Positions 8,498 through 16,135 of a DNA stretch of 64,000 bases are shown here, piece by piece. Below the pieces are notes generated by a model. It did not search any database. It was not told the DNA's origin and was given only the letters and a program-made list of their open reading frames with translations. The stretch is from contig NZ_JABFMV010000006.1 in the NCBI RefSeq assembly GCF_013359685.1, positions 62,001 to 126,000 on the forward strand, written 5' to 3'. Made by a program: the position numbers and the translations under genes. The number at the start of each line of letters is the position of its first letter. Position 1 is the first letter of the stretch. The stretch is from Leifsonia sp. C5G2 (GTDB lineage: Bacteria; Actinomycetota; Actinomycetes; Actinomycetales; Microbacteriaceae).

Positions 8498-9820
8498 GTG
8501 ACTACCACCACCGCTCCCGTCCGCAGCGAGACCGATCGCCCAGGGATCACCCCGGGCACCGCGCGCCGCGTCACCATCGCGTCGTTCGTCGGCACCGCGC
8601 TCGAGTCGTACGACTTCTACCTCTACGCGTACTTCGCCGCGTTCTTCGTCGGCCCGCTGTTCTTCGCGCCGCTCGGCGCGTTCGGCGGGGCCCTGGCCGG
8701 GTTCCTCGCGATCGCCGCCGGCTTCGTCATCCGCCCGATCGGCGCGATCGTGTTCGGCAACCTGGGCGACCGGATCGGGCGCCGCCCGACCCTGCTGATC
8801 ACCATCCTGATCATGGGCCTGAGCACCGGGCTCGTCGGCGTGCTGCCGACCTACGCGGCGGCGGGATGGTTCGGCGCGATCGCGATCGTGCTGCTGCGCC
8901 TGCTGCAGGGCTTCTCGGTGGGCGGCGAGTGGGGCGGATCGATCCTGCTCGCGACCGAGTACGCCAACCCGAAGAAGCGCGGCTTCTACGCGGCGCTCCC
9001 CCAGCTCGGCTCGCCGGTCGGCTCCATCCTGAGCGCCGTCGTCTTCATCGTCCTCACGGTCAGCATGTCGCAGGCCGACCTCGCCGCGTGGGGCTGGCGC
9101 ATCCCGTTCCTCACGGCGTTCCCGCTGCTGCTGGTCTCGCTCTACCTGCGCTGGTCGATCGACGAGACCCCGGTGTTCCGCAAGCTGCTGGAGACCGGGA
9201 CGCGCGACCGCTTCCCGGTGCTCGACGTCTTCCGCAAGGCCCCGACCGGCTTCGTGATCGGGATCGGCGCGGCCATCCTCGGCATCGGCTCCTACTCGCT
9301 CATGAACACCTACATGGTCGACTACGGCACGGCCGTGCTGGGCTTCAAGTACCAGGACCTGCTGATCGCGACCACCATCGGCGGCCTGCTGCAGCTGGTC
9401 ACCATCCCACTGTTCGGTGCCTGGGCCGCCAGGATCGGGTCGGCGAAGGTCGTCGCGATCGGCGCGGTCGGCACCCTGCTCGTCGCCTTCCCGATGTACT
9501 TCCTGCTGCAGCACGCGAACTTCGGGATCCTGGTCGCCTCCATGATCATCGGCGGCATCCTGCCGACCCTGTCATGGGCCGCCCTCGGCGGGCTGATGTC
9601 CGACCTGTTCCCGAGCGACGTGCGCTACAGCGGACTGTCGGTCGCGTACAGCATCGCGGCGCTGCTGACCTCGTTCGTCCCGGCGCTGACGCTGATCTTC
9701 GGCCAGGCCACCGGCAACGCGTGGTGGCACCCGGGAATCGTGCTCGCGGTCATGTCGGCGATCACCCTGGTGGCGGCCCTGTTCGCCGCCCGGAGGACGC
9801 CGATCGTCGACGAGGTCTGA
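8498..9820 (+). CDS. MFS transporter, metabolite:H+ symporter (MHS) type
   Basis: 440 residues, about 12 membrane segments. The first helix region SFVGTALESYDFYLYAYFA, the GNLGDRIGRRP loop and GGEWGGSILLATEYA with following PQLGSPVG are hallmarks of the ProP/ShiA/KgtP (MHS) group, which imports organic acids or osmolytes with protons. The substrate cannot be read from sequence. The GTG at 8498 follows AGAAGGAC with good spacing; a longer in-frame start at 8450 would read through the operator and is rejected. The divergent TetR gene is the likely regulator. Confidence 0.9.
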   Translation: MTTTTAPVRSETDRPGITPGTARRVTIASFVGTALESYDFYLYAYFAAFFVGPLFFAPLGAFGGALAGFLAIAAGFVIRPIGAIVFGNLGDRIGRRPTLLITILIMGLSTGLVGVLPTYAAAGWFGAIAIVLLRLLQGFSVGGEWGGSILLATEYANPKKRGFYAALPQLGSPVGSILSAVVFIVLTVSMSQADLAAWGWRIPFLTAFPLLLVSLYLRWSIDETPVFRKLLETGTRDRFPVLDVFRKAPTGFVIGIGAAILGIGSYSLMNTYMVDYGTAVLGFKYQDLLIATTIGGLLQLVTIPLFGAWAARIGSAKVVAIGAVGTLLVAFPMYFLLQHANFGILVASMIIGGILPTLSWAALGGLMSDLFPSDVRYSGLSVAYSIAALLTSFVPALTLIFGQATGNAWWHPGIVLAVMSAITLVAALFAARRTPIVDEV

Positions 9821-9914
9821 GCGAGCGGTCGGGCGCGTTCGGTAGTCTTGTAGGGATCCCACACTCAGGCACCCCGAGGACACGGTGCCGCACATATCGA
9901 ATCGGAGGACCCCT

Positions 9915-12536
9915 ATGAGCACGCCGAACGTGCCAGCCGACCGAGTGCCGGCGAAGCCCGCGCTGGAAGGGCTGGAGGCCAAATGGGGTGACCGCTGGCA
10001 GAGCGACGGCACCTTCCGGTTCGATCGGGAGGCCGCGCTCGCCGCCGGCCGCGACGGTGTCTACTCGATCGACACCCCGCCGCCCACGGCGTCCGGCTCG
10101 CTGCACATCGGCCACGTCTTCAGCTACACGCACACCGACGTGATCGCGCGCTTCCAGCGGATGAGCGGGCGGAATGTGTTCTACCCCATGGGCTGGGACG
10201 ACAACGGTCTGCCGACCGAGCGCCGCGTCCAGAACTACTACGGCGTGCGCTGCGACCCGTCGCTCCCCTACGACCCGGACTTCACCCCTCCGTTCGAGGG
10301 CGGCGACAACAAGAGCACGAAGGCGGCCGATCAGAAGCCGATCTCGCGCCGCAACTTCATCGAGCTGTGCGAGCGGCTGACCGAGGAGGACGAGAAGCAG
10401 TTCGAGGCGCTCTGGCGCACCCTCGGCCTCTCGGTGGACTGGTCGCAGACGTACCGCACGATCGGGCGCGACTCCATCCGCACCTCCCAGCTGGCGTTCC
10501 TGCGCAACATCGAGCGCGGCGAGGCGTACCAGGCGCTCGCGCCGACGCTGTGGGACATCACCTTCCGCACCGCGGTCGCCCAGGCCGAGCTGGAGGACCG
10601 CGAGCAGCCCTCCGCCTACCACCGCGTCGCCTTCCACGGCGAGGGCGGCCCGGTCTACATCGAGACCACGCGCCCGGAGCTGCTGCCCGCCTGCGTGGCG
10701 CTCGTGGCGCACCCCGACGACGAGCGGTACCAGCCGCTGTTCGGCACCACCGTCCGCACCCCGCTGTTCGACGTCGAAGTGCCCGTCGTGGCGCACCACC
10801 TGGCGCAGCCGGACAAGGGATCGGGCATCGCCATGATCTGCACCTTCGGCGACATCACCGACGTCACCTGGTGGCGCGAGCTCGACCTCCCGAACCGCGC
10901 GATCATCGGCTTCGACGGCCGCATCCTGCCCGAGCCGCCGGAGGCCATCGCCTCGGAGGCCGGCCGCGAGGCCTACGCCCAGCTCGCCGGCAAGACCGTG
11001 TTCTCGGCGAAGCAGACCGTGGTGGAGCTGCTGCGCGCCTCCGGCGACCTGATCGGCGAGCCGAAGCCCATCCAGCACCCGGTGAAGTTCTTCGAGAAGG
11101 GCGACCGCCCGCTCGAGATCGTCTCGACCCGCCAGTGGTACGTCAAGAACGGCGCCCGCGACGAGGAGCTGCGCGAGCGGCTCATCGAACTCGGCCGCGA
11201 GATCGACTGGCACCCCGACTTCATGCGCGTGCGCTACGAGAACTGGGTGAACGGCCTCACCGGCGACTGGCTGATCTCGCGCCAGCGCTTCTTCGGCGTG
11301 CCGATCCCGGTCTGGTACCCACTCGACGGCGACGGCAACCCCGTCTTCGACCAGCCGATCCTGCCCGCGCAGGAGCAGCTCCCGGTCGACCCGTCGTCCG
11401 ACCCGGCGCCCGGCTACGACGAGGCGCAGCGCGGCCAGGCCGGCGGCTTCGTGGGCGAGCACGACGTGATGGACACGTGGATGACGTCCTCCCTCACCCC
11501 GCAGCTCGCGGGCGGGTGGATGCGGGACGATGAGCTCTTCGACGCCGTCTTCCCGTTCGACCTGCGCCCGCAGGGGCAGGACATCATCCGCACCTGGCTG
11601 TTCTCCACCCTGCTGCGCGCCAAGCTCGAGAGCGACGTCGCGCCGTGGCGGAACGCGGCCCTGTCCGGCTTCATCGTCGACCCCGACCGCAAGAAGATGT
11701 CGAAGTCGAAGGGCAACGTCGTGACCCCGGCCGACATCCTGGAGCGGCACGGCTCCGACGCCGTGCGCTACTGGGCGGCGTCCAGCCGTCTGGGCACCGA
11801 CGCGGCGTTCGACCCGCAGAACCCGACCCAGATCAAGATCGGGCGCCGGCTCGCGATCAAGCTGCTCAACGCGGCCAAGTTCATCCTCGGCTTCGAGGCG
11901 CCCGCCTCCCTCGACCTCGCGCAGGTGACGAGCCCGCTCGACCGCAGCATGCTGCAGAACCTGGCGGACGTGGTGGCCGACGCCACCGCCGCGCTCGAGA
12001 ACTACGACCACGCCCGGGCCCTGGAGACGGCGGAGACGTTCTTCTGGACGTTCTGCGACGACTACCTGGAGCTCGTGAAGGAGCGCGCCTACGGCGAGGC
12101 CACGGCGGAGCAGGCCTCCGCGGTGGTCGCCCTGCGCGTGGCCCTCTCGGCGTTCCTTCGCCTGTTCGCCCCGGTGCTGCCGTTCGCGGCCGAGGAGGCG
12201 TGGAGCTGGTCGGAGACCGGGTCCGTGCACCACGCCGCGTGGCCGGCCGCCGACGAGGTCGCGCAGGACTGGAGCGCCGACCGCGCCGTGCTGGCGATCG
12301 TCGGACGCGCGCTGACCGGCATCCGCGGCGCCAAGACCGCCGCGAAGGCGTCGCAGCGCACCCCCGTCGACTCGGCGGTCATCGCCGGTCCGGCGGACGA
12401 GATCGCGGCCGTCGAGTCGGCCGCGGGCGACCTCCGCTCGGTGGGCAGAATCGCGGACCTCCGCTTCGCCTCCGCCGACGAGCTCTCTGTGACCGATATT
12501 CTGCTCGCCACAGCCCCGAGCGAGGAGGAAAGATGA
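9915..12536 (+). CDS. valS: Valyl-tRNA synthetase
   Basis: 873 residues. HIGH motif SLHIGHVF near residues 62-69, large editing insertion, and KKMSKSKGN near residue 594. It charges tRNA-Val and edits threonine mischarging. The start at 9915 follows GGAGG (9904-9908). No T-box was seen in the 94-nt upstream gap. Its stop overlaps the start of the first GNAT gene (ATGA), so the two are cotranslated. Confidence 0.97.
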   Translation: MSTPNVPADRVPAKPALEGLEAKWGDRWQSDGTFRFDREAALAAGRDGVYSIDTPPPTASGSLHIGHVFSYTHTDVIARFQRMSGRNVFYPMGWDDNGLPTERRVQNYYGVRCDPSLPYDPDFTPPFEGGDNKSTKAADQKPISRRNFIELCERLTEEDEKQFEALWRTLGLSVDWSQTYRTIGRDSIRTSQLAFLRNIERGEAYQALAPTLWDITFRTAVAQAELEDREQPSAYHRVAFHGEGGPVYIETTRPELLPACVALVAHPDDERYQPLFGTTVRTPLFDVEVPVVAHHLAQPDKGSGIAMICTFGDITDVTWWRELDLPNRAIIGFDGRILPEPPEAIASEAGREAYAQLAGKTVFSAKQTVVELLRASGDLIGEPKPIQHPVKFFEKGDRPLEIVSTRQWYVKNGARDEELRERLIELGREIDWHPDFMRVRYENWVNGLTGDWLISRQRFFGVPIPVWYPLDGDGNPVFDQPILPAQEQLPVDPSSDPAPGYDEAQRGQAGGFVGEHDVMDTWMTSSLTPQLAGGWMRDDELFDAVFPFDLRPQGQDIIRTWLFSTLLRAKLESDVAPWRNAALSGFIVDPDRKKMSKSKGNVVTPADILERHGSDAVRYWAASSRLGTDAAFDPQNPTQIKIGRRLAIKLLNAAKFILGFEAPASLDLAQVTSPLDRSMLQNLADVVADATAALENYDHARALETAETFFWTFCDDYLELVKERAYGEATAEQASAVVALRVALSAFLRLFAPVLPFAAEEAWSWSETGSVHHAAWPAADEVAQDWSADRAVLAIVGRALTGIRGAKTAAKASQRTPVDSAVIAGPADEIAAVESAAGDLRSVGRIADLRFASADELSVTDILLATAPSEEER

Positions 12537-12979
12537 CGGTGACCGTGCGACCGGTGCGGGACAACGAGTTCTTCACCTGGCTCGACCTGTACGCAGGCTA
12601 CGGCGACTTCTACGAGAGCCCGGTGACGGACGAGAAGGCGCTGCTGGTCTGGAGCTGGATCTCCGACCCGGACAACGAGCTGGAGGCGTACTTCGCCGTC
12701 GACGAGGAGGACACGCCTGTCGGCCTGGCGCACGTGCGCGAGTTCGTCCGCCCCCTCGACGGCAGCAAGGGCCTGTACCTCGACGATCTGTTCGTCAGCC
12801 CCGACGCCCGCGGCGCCGGTGCCGGCGCCGCGCTGCTGGAGGCCGTCCGCGAGCACGCCAAGGAGCGCGGCCTCTCGGTCGTCCGCTGGATCACGGCCAA
12901 GGACAACGAGACGGCCCGCCGCCTGTACGACAGGTTCGCGGAGAAGACCAAGTGGGTCACGTACGACCTCGTCCCCTGA
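12533..12979 (+). CDS. GNAT family N-acetyltransferase, first of a tandem pair
   Basis: 148 residues covering one GNAT fold. The acetyl-CoA pyrophosphate loop region reads SPDARGAGAGAALLEA, and the C-terminal strand ends with WITAKDNETARRLYDRF. The substrate is unknown. The ATG overlaps the valS stop and AGGAGG-like purines precede it inside valS. It is closely similar along its length to the next gene, so the two are tandem duplicates. Confidence 0.88.
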   Translation: MTVTVRPVRDNEFFTWLDLYAGYGDFYESPVTDEKALLVWSWISDPDNELEAYFAVDEEDTPVGLAHVREFVRPLDGSKGLYLDDLFVSPDARGAGAGAALLEAVREHAKERGLSVVRWITAKDNETARRLYDRFAEKTKWVTYDLVP

Positions 12980-13049
12980 ACCCGACCGCGATATGGTCGG
13001 AACACGCCCGGTGAGCACGTCCGGGCGCGCACAGCGAACGGAGGAATCC

Positions 13050-13523
13050 ATGTCGATCGAGGTTCGACCGGTCAGGGACGGCGATTTCTTCGCCTGGCTC
13101 GATGTGTACGCCGAGTACGCCCGGTTCTACGAGACCGAGCTCACCGACCAGAAGGCGCTCGTGCTCTGGTCCTGGCTGACCGACCCGGAGCACGAGGAGG
13201 ACGGCTACATCGCCGTCGACGGCGACCGCATCGTCGGCCTCGCCCACGTGCGCGAGTTCGCCCGGCCGCTCGAGGGCGACCGCGGGCTGTTCCTCGACGA
13301 CCTGTTCGTCGTCGAGGAGGAGCGCGGCAAGGGTGTCGGCTCCGCCCTCATCCAGAAGGCCCGCGCCCTCGCCGAGGAGCGCGGACTGGGCGTCGTGCAG
13401 TGGATCACCGCTCAGGACAACGCCACGGCGCAGAAGCTCTACGACGCCCTCGCCAGCCGCACCTCGTGGGTCACCTACGAGATCGACCTGGCGTCCGCCC
13501 CCGTCGAGGCGGGCCGCGCCTGA
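13050..13523 (+). CDS. GNAT family N-acetyltransferase, second of a tandem pair
   Basis: 157 residues. Same fold and many identical blocks as the upstream copy (EVRPVRD, LAHVREF, LDDLFV, VQWITAQDN). The cofactor loop here is EEERGKGVGSALIQKA. It carries an extra ~10-residue C-terminal tail. A GGAGG lies about 8 nt before the ATG. The stop overlaps the start of the next small gene (TGATG). The substrate is unknown. Confidence 0.88.
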   Translation: MSIEVRPVRDGDFFAWLDVYAEYARFYETELTDQKALVLWSWLTDPEHEEDGYIAVDGDRIVGLAHVREFARPLEGDRGLFLDDLFVVEEERGKGVGSALIQKARALAEERGLGVVQWITAQDNATAQKLYDALASRTSWVTYEIDLASAPVEAGRA

Positions 13524-13792
13524 TGCAGCTCGGGACGCGCTGGGCGGTCGGCGACGAGTCGCCCTCCGCCCTGCCGGAGGTCGTGTCGTACGCCGTCCGC
13601 ACGGTCGAGGAGGAGCTCGTCGCCACCGATGTCGAGACCGCCGGCTGGAGCTGGACGCTGACCTGGCTCGAGGGGAAGCCGGTCGTCACGCTCGACGACG
13701 GCACCGAGATCCGCTACAACCAGGCCGAGGACTCCGCGACGATCACGCAGCCGGTCGAGGTGGAGGCCTCCGACTACGACGAGGAGCCGTAG
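13523..13792 (+). CDS. Small acidic hypothetical protein
   Basis: 89 residues, no membrane segment or signal peptide. It contains beta-strand-like stretches (WSWTLTWLEGKPVVTLDDGTE) and ends in an acidic EASDYDEEP tail. I do not recognise the family. The start shares one base with the stop of the second GNAT gene, so translation is probably coupled; a role with that acetyltransferase is possible but unsupported. Confidence 0.7.
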   Translation: MQLGTRWAVGDESPSALPEVVSYAVRTVEEELVATDVETAGWSWTLTWLEGKPVVTLDDGTEIRYNQAEDSATITQPVEVEASDYDEEP

Positions 13793-13840
13793 GCCCCCGC
13801 CCCCGACACGCCGCGCGTTCGCCTGGCGAACACGAACGAT

Positions 13841-13888
13841 GGGTCGCAACACGCCGTTTGGCGTGCGCGCCGGCGGCGTGTTGCGCCC
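13841..13888. repeat. Intergenic inverted repeat, ACACGCCG family, copy 1
   Basis: Arms GGGTCGCAACACGCCG (13841-13856) and CGGCGTGTTGCGCCC (13874-13888) pair with one mismatch around a 17-nt GC-rich loop. A smaller hairpin, GTTCGC/GCGAAC, lies just before at about 13817-13830, and a lone GACACGCCG occurs at 13805. The repeat fills the gap between convergent genes and could terminate both. Confidence 0.75.
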
Positions 13889-13897
13889 CAAGGATGA

Positions 13898-14083
13898 TCA
13901 GCGCGGCAGCTGCGGGAGGGCGCGCGTGGCGTCGTGACGGGTGCGCTCGACCAGCGCGACGCGCTCGGCGTGGTGCAGCTCCCGAGCGAGCGGACGGGCA
14001 CCCCACGCGGTCAGCGCGCGGCCGAGGCGGAGCGCGACGCGGTGCGTGAGCGGACGGTACGTGGAGACGAGGACGGCGGTCAT
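13898..14083 (-). CDS. Small basic protein coupled to an MFS exporter
   Basis: 61 residues, rich in Arg, Ala and Leu (for example RVALRLGRALTAWGARPLARELHHAERVALVERTRHD), with no clear membrane segment. I do not recognise a family. It is supported by its ATG overlapping the stop codon of the upstream MFS gene (ATGA) and by ending just short of an intergenic repeat. It is third in an apparent ArsR-MFS-small protein operon. Confidence 0.6.
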   Translation of the reverse strand: MTAVLVSTYRPLTHRVALRLGRALTAWGARPLARELHHAERVALVERTRHDATRALPQLPR

Positions 14084-15333
14084 GACGGTTGTCCTTCCGG
14101 AACGGGCGCTTCGACCGGTGTCTGGGCCGACGCGGAGAGGATGAGACGCGACGCGACGAGCGTCGCCACGACCACCAGCCCGCCGCCGATGACGAACGGC
14201 AGCCGGAGGTCGATGCGGGCGACGAAGCCGCCCAGGACGGTGGCGATCGGGGTGAGCCCCCAGCCGATGGTGCGGACGATGCCGAGTGCGCGGCCGAGCA
14301 TGTCGCTCGGGATGACGGCCTGACGGAGCGCGCCCCACGGCACGTTCCAGACGGCCACGCCGAACGCGCCGAATGCGTACGAGCCGATGGCGATGACGAC
14401 GTTGCCGGTGAGGCCGACGCCCAGGATGCCGACCCCGCTGACCAGGATCGCCCAGAACATCACCCGCCCGCGGCCGAACCGCTCGACGAACCGGCTCGAC
14501 ACCAGCGCACCGACCAGAGCGCCGACACCGATGGCGGCCGTCACCACTCCGACCAGCGCGGCCGGGACGTGGAAGGTCTGCAGCAGGAGCAGCACGACGC
14601 TGCCCTGGGCGAACGCCAGCGCCGATGCCGTGAAGGACGTGAGCAGGATCATCCACCGCAGGAAGCGGTCGTTCCAGAGGAACCGGATGACGGCCGAAAG
14701 CGGCGGCCTCGGCGCGGACTCCCCCGCGGTGCCGGCCCGGTGGGCGTGGGCGGCGGCGGCCGGGATGCTGAGCGCCAGCAGCCCCGCCACGAGGAAGCCG
14801 GCGCCGGTCAGCCAGACCGGGAGCACGATCGCGGCCGCGAACAGGAAGCCGGCGAGCGGGGTGGCGATGAAGTTCTGGATGGTGATCTCGGCCGACTGCA
14901 TCCGCCCGTTCGCGCGGTCCAGCTGACCGCGGCCGACCAGCGCCGGGACGACGGTGGTGGTCGCGTTGTCGAACACCGTCTCGCCGAGCCCGAACGCCAG
15001 CACGCAGGCGTAGAGCGACCAGATGGTCAGCTCGCCGGTCGTGATCAGCAGCGCGACGACCGCGGCGACCGCGAAGCGCAGCGAGTTCGCCACCGCCATC
15101 GCGATGCGCCGGTCGACCCGGTCGAGCAGGATGCCGGCCGGGATGCCGAAGAACAGCCACGGCAGAAACGTCACGGCGCTGAGCCCGGCGATGAGGGCCG
15201 GGTCGCGGGTCAGCGTCGTCGCGATCAGCGGCACCGCCGTGCGGCCGATGCCGTCGGCGAGGTTGCTGGCGATCGCGGCCGTCCAGAGCCGGGAGAACCC
15301 GGCGCCGAGCGGTTCGCGGGTGGCGGAGGGCAT
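14080..15333 (-). CDS. MFS transporter, EntS/MFS_3-like exporter
   Basis: 417 residues with about 12 membrane segments. The motif GIPAGILLDRVDRR after helix 2, LFGLGETVFDNATTTVVPALV-type helix 4 sequence and RANGRMQSAEIT are typical of the EntS-like drug or siderophore exporter group. The substrate is unknown. The ATG overlaps the stop of the upstream ArsR-like gene (ATGA), so regulator and transporter are translated together. The MFS protein at 60350-61597 is a clear relative with its own ArsR-like regulator. Confidence 0.9.
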   Translation of the reverse strand: MPSATREPLGAGFSRLWTAAIASNLADGIGRTAVPLIATTLTRDPALIAGLSAVTFLPWLFFGIPAGILLDRVDRRIAMAVANSLRFAVAAVVALLITTGELTIWSLYACVLAFGLGETVFDNATTTVVPALVGRGQLDRANGRMQSAEITIQNFIATPLAGFLFAAAIVLPVWLTGAGFLVAGLLALSIPAAAAHAHRAGTAGESAPRPPLSAVIRFLWNDRFLRWMILLTSFTASALAFAQGSVVLLLLQTFHVPAALVGVVTAAIGVGALVGALVSSRFVERFGRGRVMFWAILVSGVGILGVGLTGNVVIAIGSYAFGAFGVAVWNVPWGALRQAVIPSDMLGRALGIVRTIGWGLTPIATVLGGFVARIDLRLPFVIGGGLVVVATLVASRLILSASAQTPVEAPVPEGQPS

Positions 15334-16028
15334 CAGCGGTCCTCCTGCTCCACCAGCGGGAACGCGTTGAACTGGACCTGCACGCGCTTGCGCTCGGCGG
15401 CGTCCGTCTCGCTGGCCGACTCCGGCTCCGACTCCGACTCCGCCTTCCACTTCGCCTTCAGGCGGTCCTGCAGCGCGTAGTACTCGCGGCCGAACTCGGC
15501 CAGCTGCTCGCGCGTCACCTCGAGGTGCGAGGTGGAGAGCGTGCTGGACTCCATCCAGTCGAAGCCGAACGTGTCGAGCCCGCGGCGGAGGAAGGCCGCG
15601 AGCCGGCGCTCGTTGTTCTGCTGCCAGCCGAGCGAGATCAGCTCGTTCGCCTCGCGGCCGGCCGGAGTGCCGAGCGTCTCGGGCGAGCCGATGGTCACGC
15701 CGCCGGGCGCCATGCGCCACCAGCGCTCGCGCCCCGAGCCCCGCTCGGTGTCCTCGACGATGATGTCGTGCCGGGCGAGCTGGCGGAGGTGGTAGCTGGT
15801 GGCGCCGCTCGACTCCCCCAGCCGCTCGGCGAGCATGCTGGCGGTGGCGGGGCCGAAGTCGGACAGCTCGTTCATGATCTCGACGCGCAGCGGGTGGGCC
15901 AGCGCCCGGAGGGCGGGCATGCCGAGCGCGTCCTCGAACGGGTTCCTCCCGCCGGCCACGCCGGGCTCGGATGGGTTCGCGGTGCCCGCAGGGTCTGCCG
16001 GGGTCTCGTCGGGACGGTCGTCGCTCAT
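15333..16028 (-). CDS. ArsR-type winged-helix transcriptional regulator
   Basis: 231 residues. A winged-helix domain occupies roughly residues 35-100: ALRALAHPLRVEIMNEL, then ASMLAERLGESSGATSYHLRQLARHDII. This is followed by a Trp-containing effector region and an acidic C-terminus. There are no Cys-based metal sites of classical ArsR. The start at 16028 is supported by TACCGT (plus-strand 16035-16040) exactly 6 nt upstream, suggesting a leaderless mRNA. It heads the MFS operon, and a palindrome at 16045-16062 overlaps its own promoter, so autorepression is likely. Confidence 0.88.
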   Translation of the reverse strand: MSDDRPDETPADPAGTANPSEPGVAGGRNPFEDALGMPALRALAHPLRVEIMNELSDFGPATASMLAERLGESSGATSYHLRQLARHDIIVEDTERGSGRERWWRMAPGGVTIGSPETLGTPAGREANELISLGWQQNNERRLAAFLRRGLDTFGFDWMESSTLSTSHLEVTREQLAEFGREYYALQDRLKAKWKAESESEPESASETDAAERKRVQVQFNAFPLVEQEDR

Positions 16029-16044
16029 GGTCACACGGTAGCAA

Positions 16045-16077
16045 TGCAAAGACTTCTTTGCAAGCAGTTCTTTGCAT
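16045..16077. promoter_or_regulatory. Candidate operator of the ArsR-like regulator
   Basis: TGCAAAGA, a 2-nt centre, then TCTTTGCA form a perfect palindrome at 16045-16062. TTCTTTGCAT repeats the half-site at 16068-16077, and another TTTGCAA follows at 16085-16091. The AT-rich block stands out from its GC-rich surroundings. The palindrome falls between the expected -35 and -10 of the leaderless arsR promoter, as an autorepressor site would. Confidence 0.6.
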
Positions 16078-16135
16078 TGATTTGTTTGCAACGTTTCCTT
16101 TGCTCCCGCGCGGCCGCGGTGTCTAGGCTGGAGCA

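Noticed and set aside
9821-9914. T-box upstream of valS
   Set aside because: The 94-nt gap lacks the GGTGGTACCGCG-type block and any specifier stem.
9762-12233. An 823-codon open frame antisense to valS
   Set aside because: No motifs, composition typical of antisense frames in GC-rich DNA, and valS is unambiguous.
13801-13888. CRISPR-like repeat array
   Set aside because: Only inverted, not direct, repeats are present and there are no regularly spaced units or cas genes.
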